NCBI GenBank assembly: GCA_023262305.1
Contig: JALRCK010000186.1
Span: forward strand, 1 to 5,348
Length of the DNA: 5,348 nucleotides
Reading direction: 5' to 3'
From: Deltaproteobacteria bacterium
Lineage (GTDB): Bacteria > Bdellovibrionota_C > UBA2361 > OMII01
Of this stretch, positions 1-5,241 are shown piece after piece. A model generated the notes under the pieces. The model saw nothing but the letters and a program-made list of their open reading frames with translations, was not told the origin of the DNA and did not search any database. Both the position numbers and the translations under genes were made by a program. Each line of letters begins with the position of its first letter. The first letter of the stretch is position 1.

Positions 1-21
1 TTATCCCTGCTTCCGCGATAT

Positions 22-42
22 GAGTTCAGCCTCTGTGAACTC
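22..42. promoter_or_regulatory. 7-7-7 inverted repeat in the leader of the first gene
   Basis: GAGTTCA at 22-28 is the exact reverse complement of TGAACTC at 36-42, with a 7-base spacer. It ends 14 bases before the ATG of the small membrane protein gene and just ahead of its weak Shine-Dalgarno-like AGGT (45-48). No T-run follows, so an intrinsic terminator for an upstream gene is unlikely. An operator or a leader hairpin is possible. A 7-bp repeat can occur by chance, so the functional reading is inference. Confidence 0.35.
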
Positions 43-56
43 GTAGGTACGAAAGT

Positions 57-476
57 ATGGGTGATGTTGCAGTACAAGTTAATCAGGAAGAGACATACAG
101 CGCTCCCGCCCTCCGTCTTATCCCGGGCGGACGAGCGGTCGCAGCCACTACTGCAATTCCAACAGACATCATCGCGCTCGGATTAATCCTTGCAGCACTT
201 CAAGTTCTCGATGGAATCCTTACAGCTATCGGCGTCCACCACTACGGCACCGGAATGGAGGGGAACGTCCTTCTTCGCAGTCTCATGACGGTAGTTGGGT
301 GCATACCGGCCCTCATGCTTGTGAAGGGAGGTTCGATCGCCCTCATCGCCATGCTCTGCCGCCAAGCTACCAAGATGACCTGGCTCAAACCTGCCTTTTA
401 CGGCGTAATCGCCCTCTATGTTTTTGGGGCTGTCATTCCGTGGACCTATATCCTCGCTAGCGACCTTCTCGCCTAA
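57..476 (+). CDS. Small three-helix membrane protein, DUF5658-like
   Basis: A 139-residue predicted inner-membrane protein. After a polar N-terminus of about 35 residues there are three hydrophobic segments, at roughly 37-60, 72-100 and 112-134. The first helix holds LDGILTAIGV (51-60); EGN follows at 68-70, and K90 sits inside the second helix. An Asp-x-x-x-Thr helix, an E-x-N turn and a membrane-embedded Lys resemble what I recall of the DUF5658 family, whose function is unknown. The start is the first ATG after an in-frame stop at 36-38, with a weak AGGT eight bases upstream. No partner is recognisable upstream. The Rrf2 regulator gene lies 94 bases downstream on the same strand. The coding call is good; the family call rests on pattern memory and no role can be assigned. 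Confidence 0.75.
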   Translation: MGDVAVQVNQEETYSAPALRLIPGGRAVAATTAIPTDIIALGLILAALQVLDGILTAIGVHHYGTGMEGNVLLRSLMTVVGCIPALMLVKGGSIALIAMLCRQATKMTWLKPAFYGVIALYVFGAVIPWTYILASDLLA

Positions 477-513
477 GAGGCGTTCACCAAATGGACACAG
501 CTCACCTCTTGGG
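472..513 (+). other. Possible hairpin spanning the stop codon of the membrane protein gene
   Basis: CCTAAGAGG (472-480) can pair with CCTCTTGGG (505-513) as a 9-bp stem with one G-U pair and a 24-base loop. The stem contains the TAA stop at 474-476. No U-tract follows, so it does not look like a standard intrinsic terminator. It could be a 3' stability or attenuation structure, or chance. Confidence 0.25.
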
Positions 514-532
514 GTACGAATCTATCTTCAGG

Positions 533-553
533 GGCGATCATCGCCTGCAGGCG
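533..553. promoter_or_regulatory. Two overlapping perfect dyads upstream of the Rrf2 gene (candidate operator)
   Basis: GGCGATCATCGCC at 533-545 is a perfect dyad around base 539. CGCCTGCAGGCG at 542-553 is a perfect 12-bp palindrome. They share CGCC (542-545), which can pair with GGCG on either side (533-536 or 550-553). The block ends 17 bases before the regulator's ATG. Many Rrf2 proteins bind partly palindromic sites in their own promoter, so this is a natural candidate for autoregulation. In RNA the arms could form alternative hairpins close to the ribosome site. Function is inference; the symmetry is directly visible. Confidence 0.45.
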
Positions 554-570
554 CTCAACAGAGTAGAGAT

Positions 571-1047
571 ATGAGAGTAACTAAATGGGGAGAGTGCGGG
601 ATCCTTTGCGCCCTGCACCTCGCCAAAAGATTCGGACAGCCAGCGGTCGGGGCGGCTGAAATCGCTGAGACTCAGGGAATAGATCTCCCATACACCCAGC
701 AGATCCTGCAGCGTTTGCGAAAAGGGGATGTGATTGAGAGCGTCCGTGGTCCCAAAGGGGGATATAAGCTTCTCCGGTCCCCTAAAGAGATAACCCTCAA
801 AGATATCCTCTATGCAGTTGAGGGAGACACCTTCCAAATTATCTGCGACCATTCACCACTCCATCCCGAGATTGAGGAGCCCTCTCGCTGTTCGACCCGG
901 GAGACGTGCAGCCTGCACGGCGTATGGCAGGACCTAAGAATGGCAATCGACAAGCTCCTTGAGGAGCGCACTCTCGAAGATCTTATGCACAGCGAGACCG
1001 CCACAGGATTGGTGCAGCTGAACATCCATCAACGAACAGAGTCGTAA
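571..1047 (+). CDS. Rrf2-family (IscR-like) transcriptional regulator with probable Fe-S site
   Basis: A 158-residue cytoplasmic DNA-binding regulator. The N-terminus MRVTKWGECGILCALHLA is the usual Rrf2 opening. A winged helix follows (about 1-70), with recognition helix LPYTQQILQRLRKG and the family wing motif RGPKGGYKL (59-67). The sensor part carries C92, C107, C113 and H116. The spacing of the last three (CSTRETCSLH) equals that of C98, C104 and H107 in E. coli IscR, but the segment between the first two Cys is longer (14 residues against 5). This suggests an Fe-S cluster, so redox, iron or NO sensing is plausible but unproven. The open frame extends upstream to an ATG at 418, but that part overlaps the previous gene in another frame and is not Rrf2-like. 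ATG 571 fits the family start, although the Shine-Dalgarno is poor. It ends 21 bases from the convergent lipoprotein gene. Confidence 0.93.
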   Translation: MRVTKWGECGILCALHLAKRFGQPAVGAAEIAETQGIDLPYTQQILQRLRKGDVIESVRGPKGGYKLLRSPKEITLKDILYAVEGDTFQIICDHSPLHPEIEEPSRCSTRETCSLHGVWQDLRMAIDKLLEERTLEDLMHSETATGLVQLNIHQRTES

Positions 1048-1068
1048 GATCGGCTACCTTTCCACCAC

Positions 1069-1569
1069 CTAGAATTGCTGCGACCCCTCGGTACCACCAT
1101 CGCGCTTCGCCGCCGCAGGAATGAAGCTATACTTCAGCAATCTCCCCTCGCCGCCGCGACGAATCTCGATCGTCGCTTGGTCGGCACCAACCAGGAGACT
1201 TACAAAGGCGGGAAATTGATCCGGTCGCTTGATAAGGTACCGATCTGCTGCCACTACAACATCAGATGACTGCAACCCAAGGAGGGCGTACGCGCTGTTC
1301 TCATTCACATCAAAGAGGCGATACGAGTAGGTCTGTTTGACAGAGATGTTATCGAAAACAGGAACGAGGCGAATCGCGTTGTCCCCCTGACGAGTAAGGG
1401 CCTCCTGTAGGTCCTTCCTCTGAATGGAGAGGTGCATGACCTTCAAAGGGGGCGGAACTGGGCGGATATCGTCGATGAAGCGAGGTTCCTTGAGAGATGT
1501 TGATGAACACGAAACGACAAAGAGACCCAAGACCACGGCTCCAACCAATCGAATAACCTGCATCCGCAT
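1069..1569 (-). CDS. Lipoprotein with a GspC-like PDZ domain
   Basis: A 166-residue predicted lipoprotein. A short signal peptide (MRMQVIRLVGAVVLGLFVVS) ends in lipobox VVSC with Cys21; Ser at +2 suggests outer-membrane sorting by the E. coli rule. A proline-rich linker (about 37-43) leads to a PDZ fold at about 66-150. There RLVPVF, YSYRLFDV (81-88), SAYALLGLQSSDVVVA (92-107) and IEIRRGG (134-140) parallel the RLIPxF, GYRI, S-x-x-x-x-LGL-x-x-GD and RxG elements of the type II secretion protein GspC. GspC is normally held by an inner-membrane helix, so a lipid-anchored version is unusual. ATG 1569 overlaps the gmk stop as TAATG and has GGAGG six bases upstream; ATG 1563 is the alternative, and a TTG at 1590 would lie inside gmk. 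It is the last gene of the leftward block. No other secretion genes are visible, so its partner is unknown. Confidence 0.85.
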   Translation of the reverse strand: MRMQVIRLVGAVVLGLFVVSCSSTSLKEPRFIDDIRPVPPPLKVMHLSIQRKDLQEALTRQGDNAIRLVPVFDNISVKQTYSYRLFDVNENSAYALLGLQSSDVVVAADRYLIKRPDQFPAFVSLLVGADQATIEIRRGGEGRLLKYSFIPAAAKRDGGTEGSQQF

Positions 1570-2228
1570 TACGAACCTCCAACCCGACAAAATTCAACCA
1601 CCGATCCCTTGTCCATGCGCCCGTATCGAGAGCGCTCAGCTATGACTATCGCCCGTATCTGCGCATACGCATCTTCAAGGCTCGAATTGAGCAGGAGATA
1701 ATCGATCGAGCCCTTGTTTCCATGCAATCCCTGCAAGGTCTCATACTCCTGACGAGCAGTTTCAAACCGACGCTCAAGCTCCGCTTGCGCAACTGGGCTC
1801 CGGGCAACAAGGCGCTCCCTCAACGCTTCAAAGCTCGGCGGGATCACAAAGACCGCTACGGTGTTGTCCGGGAAGTTCTTCTTCATCGTCATCGCTCCCC
1901 GAATGTCGATCTGAAAGAGGAGGTCGTGACCGGAATTAATCCCGTTTTCGAGTGTGGCGCGGAGCGTGCCATAAAGGTTCCCGTGGGTCTCTTCCCACTC
2001 AAAGAACTCGCCCCGATCCCGCCGGGCAAGAAACTCCTCCCGTGAAACGAAGTGGTAGCTCGTCCCATCGACCTCACCCTCACGGGGAGATCGCGAGGTC
2101 ACCGAGATCGAGTAGTGCAGATCCCGATCGAACTCTCGAACTAAGCGAGAGCACAACGTGGACTTCCCGCTCCCAGATGGACCGATAACCACAAAGAGAA
2201 TTCCTTTTCGCTTGAGCGTCCTTCCCAT
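1569..2228 (-). CDS. gmk: Guanylate kinase
   Basis: Guanylate kinase phosphorylates GMP to GDP with ATP in the cytosol, an essential step in GTP/dGTP supply. The 219-residue protein has the P-loop GPSGSGKST at 16-24. The GMP-binding region TSRSPREGEVDGTSYHF spans 44-60 (R46, R49, Y58), E77 follows, and the YGT motif is at 86-88. The Walker-B-like stretch QIDIRGA (106-112) precedes VIPPS (128-132). Differences from E. coli-type enzymes are Gln106 in place of the first acidic residue of the D-I-D stretch, a roughly six-residue insertion around GLHGNKGS (167-174), and NSS (181-183) where NDD is usual. The fold and ligand residues otherwise look intact, so activity is expected. The start is three bases after the yicC stop with AGGG very close to it; the end overlaps the lipoprotein start by one base. 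Confidence 0.97.
   Translation of the reverse strand: MGRTLKRKGILFVVIGPSGSGKSTLCSRLVREFDRDLHYSISVTSRSPREGEVDGTSYHFVSREEFLARRDRGEFFEWEETHGNLYGTLRATLENGINSGHDLLFQIDIRGAMTMKKNFPDNTVAVFVIPPSFEALRERLVARSPVAQAELERRFETARQEYETLQGLHGNKGSIDYLLLNSSLEDAYAQIRAIVIAERSRYGRMDKGSVVEFCRVGGS
1576..1580 (-). promoter_or_regulatory. Strong Shine-Dalgarno GGAGG for the lipoprotein gene
   Basis: On the minus strand GGAGG lies inside the 3' end of gmk, six bases before the ATG at 1569. It supports that start over ATG 1563 (12-base spacing) and over the longer TTG-initiated frame. It is the best ribosome site of the leftward block, so the lipoprotein may be translated efficiently despite its distal place. Confidence 0.7.
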
Positions 2229-2231
2229 ACC

Positions 2232-3134
2232 CTACTCGATGTTCTGCACCTGTTCTCGCACGCGCTCAAGCTCAGCTTTAGCTTCAACCACGATCCCTTG
2301 AATCTCGGCATCCTGCGCCTTTGAACCAATCGTATTGAGCTCCCGCCCAATCTCCTGGGTCAAGAAGTCCAGCTTGCGTCCAACACCCTCAACATCTCCC
2401 TTCAGGGCATCACGAAACCCCTGAAGATGAATGCCAGCGCGCGCGACCTCCTCACTAATGTCAACACGGTCACACAAAAAAGCTACCTCAGCTGCGAATC
2501 GCTGCTCATCGATCTTTACATCTGGAGCGATCAGCTTCACACGATCGTGGAGTCGATCACGGATCTTCATCGCCGCACTTCCCTTTCGCTGACTCACTCC
2601 AGCGACCAAGCCTTCGAGATTCGAGAGGCGGTGGGAGATATCGCTCACAAGCCCATCTCCCTCTCGCTCACGCATCACCGCCAGAGCCTCACTCGCCTCG
2701 CCTATTACCCGGAGCAGTACTGCGACCTCCCCTTCAGCAATATCGACGACCTCCTCTGACCCTTCGCGGACTAACAATTGACCGATAAACGAGCCCAACG
2801 AATCGGTGGAGACACCAAATCGGCGGCACGCGGCGCCATACATTCGCACGTACCGATCGATTGAAGCCGGTAGCACCTCGATATCACCGACCTCTGGAAT
2901 GCCTCGCCGGGCTATCGAGACCTCGATCCGCCCCCGCTTGTGTACCTGCTGAAAGATACCCTTAATATCGCGCTCGAAGGTGGCGTAGCACCGTGGTCCT
3001 TTCACCACCACATCGAGAAAACGGTGATTCACCGAACGCACCTCTACATCGAGCTCAACGCCGTGCCCACCGAACGACACCCGGGAAAATCCGGTCATGC
3101 TCCGCACCACTCTCGCTTTTTGGGTCGCGTTCAT
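2232..3134 (-). CDS. yicC: YicC family endoribonuclease
   Basis: A 300-residue YicC/YloC-type protein, a family shown in E. coli and Bacillus to be endoribonuclease-like and linked to RNA turnover. The N-terminal domain begins RSMTGFSR (11-18), then EVRSVNHRFLDV (31-42) and HKRGRIEVSI (65-74). MREREGDGL (154-162) marks the middle. The C-terminal domain has DRVDISEEVAR (222-232), GRKLDFLTQEIGRELNTIGSK (252-272) and ends in the typical EQVQNIE. The acidic and His residues of the family are present, so the enzyme looks complete. The annotated ATG follows the hldA stop by three bases, with AGGAG directly abutting it, an abnormally short spacing. Most homologues start close to the RSMTGF motif, so GTG 3110 or GTG 3107 are credible alternative starts that would remove eight or nine residues. 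gmk follows at once, a common yicC-gmk pairing. Confidence 0.95.
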   Translation of the reverse strand: MNATQKARVVRSMTGFSRVSFGGHGVELDVEVRSVNHRFLDVVVKGPRCYATFERDIKGIFQQVHKRGRIEVSIARRGIPEVGDIEVLPASIDRYVRMYGAACRRFGVSTDSLGSFIGQLLVREGSEEVVDIAEGEVAVLLRVIGEASEALAVMREREGDGLVSDISHRLSNLEGLVAGVSQRKGSAAMKIRDRLHDRVKLIAPDVKIDEQRFAAEVAFLCDRVDISEEVARAGIHLQGFRDALKGDVEGVGRKLDFLTQEIGRELNTIGSKAQDAEIQGIVVEAKAELERVREQVQNIE

Positions 3135-3137
3135 CTC

Positions 3138-4154
3138 CTATGACTCTCCCCACTTCATAACCTGAGCGCGCAGCCGGTCGATATCGACCGCAACGGTTCC
3201 GACCTCGGACACAACGATACCCGCTGCGATATTAGCAAGCACTCCCGCTGTTGTTGGGGAGGCGCCCACGGCAAGGGATGAGCAGAAAAGAGCCGTGACG
3301 GTATCGCCCGCTCCACTCACATCGAAAACCTCTTGAGCCATCGTCTCCAGGTGAACTCCCTTAGACTCCCCCGCCTGCTTGACGATCATTCCGTCCTCTC
3401 CGAGCGTAATCACCATCATCTCGGAGTTCCATTTCCTCATGAGCACATCCGCCGCAGCATATGCCTCCTGTACGGACGTAATAGCGCACCCCGATGCGAT
3501 CTCGGCTTCTTTGCGATTCGGCTTTGCCACACTCATTGAGCGGTAGTTGTTGTAATTTCGTGGATGTGGGTCGACGAAGAGTGGTCGTGCGCCGAGCTCA
3601 AGTTGATGAGCTGCACTCGCTCGTTGGAGCGCATCCAGAACCTCTGTGGAAACGGCACCCTTACCATAATCCGATAGGATGACCGCCTTGCTGCCCCCAA
3701 GAGCTTGGTTAATCGCCTCAACCATCCGCCCCGCGGCCTCGTGAGAATCCGCAACCTTCTTCTCGCGATCGATCCGAACGATCTGCTGGGTAGCTGCGAT
3801 CACCCTGGTCTTGACCGTGGTGGGTCTCGTCCGATCAATAATCACTCCAGAGGTATGTGCACCGATCTCCTCAAACAGCGCCATTAGGTCCCGACCATCT
3901 TCATCGTCGCCAATGAGACCACACACGGTTGGCTTAGCTCCGATGGTTGCAAGGTTGCGAACCACGTTACCCGCACCGCCGAGCCGCCCTTCAGTTTTCA
4001 CCACCTCAACAACAGGCACTGGGGCCTCAGGAGAGATGCGATCGACCTTTCCCCAGATATACCTGTCCAAAATAAGGTCTCCCACCACCAAGATGGGGGT
4101 CGACACGATCTTATCGAGGGTGGCAAGAAGCTGCTCTTTCTTAATGGCTACCAT
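3138..4154 (-). CDS. hldA: D-glycero-beta-D-manno-heptose-7-phosphate kinase
   Basis: A PfkB/ribokinase-fold kinase that phosphorylates heptose 7-phosphate at C1 to the 1,7-bisphosphate on the way to ADP-heptose for LPS inner core. Visible motifs are GDLILDRYIWG (25-35), RISPEAPVPV (39-48) typical of the HldA/HldE kinase domain, GGAGNVVRN (59-67), DYGKG (162-166), PHPRN (196-200), KPN (211-213) and the PfkB signature VFDVSGAGDT (277-285), whose D284 is the expected catalytic base. At 338 residues it is the kinase alone; the nucleotidyltransferase domain of bifunctional HldE is absent, so a separate HldC is expected elsewhere. The ATG is the first possible start in frame after the upstream gene. 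It lacks a clear Shine-Dalgarno and sits next to a small palindrome. The stop TAG forms part of the AGGAG before yicC. Confidence 0.95.
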   Translation of the reverse strand: MVAIKKEQLLATLDKIVSTPILVVGDLILDRYIWGKVDRISPEAPVPVVEVVKTEGRLGGAGNVVRNLATIGAKPTVCGLIGDDEDGRDLMALFEEIGAHTSGVIIDRTRPTTVKTRVIAATQQIVRIDREKKVADSHEAAGRMVEAINQALGGSKAVILSDYGKGAVSTEVLDALQRASAAHQLELGARPLFVDPHPRNYNNYRSMSVAKPNRKEAEIASGCAITSVQEAYAAADVLMRKWNSEMMVITLGEDGMIVKQAGESKGVHLETMAQEVFDVSGAGDTVTALFCSSLAVGASPTTAGVLANIAAGIVVSEVGTVAVDIDRLRAQVMKWGES

Positions 4155-4157
4155 GCG

Positions 4158-4170
4158 TTGGTTATACCAA
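4158..4170. promoter_or_regulatory. 5-3-5 inverted repeat just upstream of hldA
   Basis: TTGGT-TAT-ACCAA is a perfect dyad in the 37-base gap between the heptosyltransferase and hldA, ending three bases before the hldA ATG. It occupies the place where a ribosome site would be expected, and none is seen. It may be an operator, a hairpin tuning hldA translation, or chance given its short arms. Confidence 0.3.
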
Positions 4171-4191
4171 GGGAAGCCTGTTGGCGCTACC

Positions 4192-5241
4192 TCAGGAACG
4201 AGTCGCTGGGGCTAGAGAGAGGGCCTGCCGGAGCCGTTCCATGACCACATCCGGGCTTATGAGACGCATACAGAGCTTATCGAGCCCCGGGCAGACGCGG
4301 CGGCGACACGGCGAACACCCCAAAGAGCTTACAACTGCAAGCCTCTCGCTCCCCCTGGGCGCATTTCGACCGGCGGGGGTTGGGCCAAAGAGCGTCACAT
4401 GCGGCACCCCAAGAGCACCCGCGATGTGCCCGGGACCCGAATCAGGTCCCACGCACGCTGCAGCCCCCTGGATGATACCTACGAGCTCCTCAAGAGAGGT
4501 CTTCCCGACGGCATTAACAATCCGCACTGGAGACGGCACAGTCGCCAACCTCTGAGCCAACTCCTCCTTCGAGCGGTCTCCCAACAGCACAACCGTTGAG
4601 GCTCCCTCGACACTCCACCGCTCAAGAAGCCCTCGATACCCCTCCTCAGGCCAATCCTTTGAGTACCGAGAGGATCCCAGAATCACCCCGACATACCTCC
4701 CCGTGAGCTGCTCCCGCCACCCGTCCGAGAGCTTACTCAGGGTGATGTGAGAGAGCCCCGCCTGGGGATGTTCGGACGACTTGCAACCGAGCTTAGTAAC
4801 AAATGAGAGGTAATGATCAATCTTGGATGATGCATCACCACGGGCTGGAACGTATTCGGTGTTAAAGATCCAGTTCCACTCCTTCGAGTCATCGGGATGA
4901 AATCCGATCCGTCGAGGCGCTCGAGAGAGCCACGAGAAGAATCCGCTCTTTAGGTGCCGTTGCAGATCAAGTGTCAGATCAAATTGCCGAGCGCGTAGAT
5001 CCCTCACCAACTGAAGGATCCCCTGTATCCCCTCCTTGCGTTGAAAGACAATCACCTCGTCGATACTTCGATGTAACGAGACCACCCCCGAACTCGCGGG
5101 CTCAACCAACCATGTAATTTTTGATGTGGGATACGTAGTCTTGATCGCATCAACAACCGCCAGTCCACGAACGACATCGCCGAGCGCTCCGAGCAGGATA
5201 ATCAGTACCCTCTGCCCCGGCTGCCCATCGACATCACTCAT
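4192..5241 (-). CDS. ADP-heptose:LPS heptosyltransferase family protein (GT9)
   Basis: A 349-residue GT-B glycosyltransferase of family GT9, expected to transfer heptose from ADP-heptose to the LPS inner core at the cytoplasmic face of the inner membrane. The N-terminal half has VLIILLGALGDVVRGL (12-27), WLVEP (44-48) and DLQRHLKS (92-99), close to the DAQGLVKS of WaaC. The C-terminal half has SKDWPEEGY (194-202; K195 matches a Lys of WaaC), VGPDSGPGHIAGALG (264-278) and TLFGPT (283-288). A tail motif C309-x2-C312-x4-C317-x6-C324-M, as found in WaaF-type enzymes, precedes the end. The mix prevents a firm choice between heptosyltransferase I and II, so no symbol is given. GGAG lies five bases before the ATG. 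hldA downstream makes the donor precursor, which supports the assignment. Confidence 0.92.
   Translation of the reverse strand: MSDVDGQPGQRVLIILLGALGDVVRGLAVVDAIKTTYPTSKITWLVEPASSGVVSLHRSIDEVIVFQRKEGIQGILQLVRDLRARQFDLTLDLQRHLKSGFFSWLSRAPRRIGFHPDDSKEWNWIFNTEYVPARGDASSKIDHYLSFVTKLGCKSSEHPQAGLSHITLSKLSDGWREQLTGRYVGVILGSSRYSKDWPEEGYRGLLERWSVEGASTVVLLGDRSKEELAQRLATVPSPVRIVNAVGKTSLEELVGIIQGAAACVGPDSGPGHIAGALGVPHVTLFGPTPAGRNAPRGSERLAVVSSLGCSPCRRRVCPGLDKLCMRLISPDVVMERLRQALSLAPATRS

Noticed and set aside
2..46. Plus-strand frame ending in TAG at 44-46 that could be the tail of a preceding gene
   Set aside because: Only 14 codons are visible and they have no recognisable character; it cannot be told from chance.
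1..78. Minus-strand open frame ending in TAA at base 1, with a protein-like tail (TEAELISRKQG)
   Set aside because: It is bounded upstream by an in-frame stop at 79-81, contains no ATG, GTG or TTG start, and overlaps the leader and start of the 57-476 gene.
418..570. In-frame N-terminal extension of the Rrf2 regulator from ATG 418
   Set aside because: It overlaps the membrane protein gene in another frame, shows no Rrf2 homology, and the family's standard N-terminus begins exactly at ATG 571.
477..570. Sigma70-like promoter for the Rrf2 gene (TTGGGG near 509, TATCTT near 523)
   Set aside because: The boxes are only eight bases apart and poor matches; no acceptable -35/-10 pair was found.
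1570..1590. TTG start at 1590 for the lipoprotein
   Set aside because: It would put seven residues ahead of the signal peptide inside gmk, while ATG 1569 has GGAGG at ideal spacing and a TAATG coupling.
2427..2759. 110-codon plus-strand open frame opposite yicC
   Set aside because: It lies wholly antisense to a clearly conserved gene and its peptide has no recognisable family features; it is a shadow of the yicC codons.
3811..4215. 134-codon plus-strand open frame opposite hldA
   Set aside because: Ser/Thr/Pro/Arg-rich translation antisense to a well-conserved kinase; no independent evidence of coding.
4181..4555. 124-codon plus-strand open frame opposite the heptosyltransferase gene
   Set aside because: Low-complexity, Arg/Ser/Pro-rich shadow of a conserved GT9 gene on the other strand.
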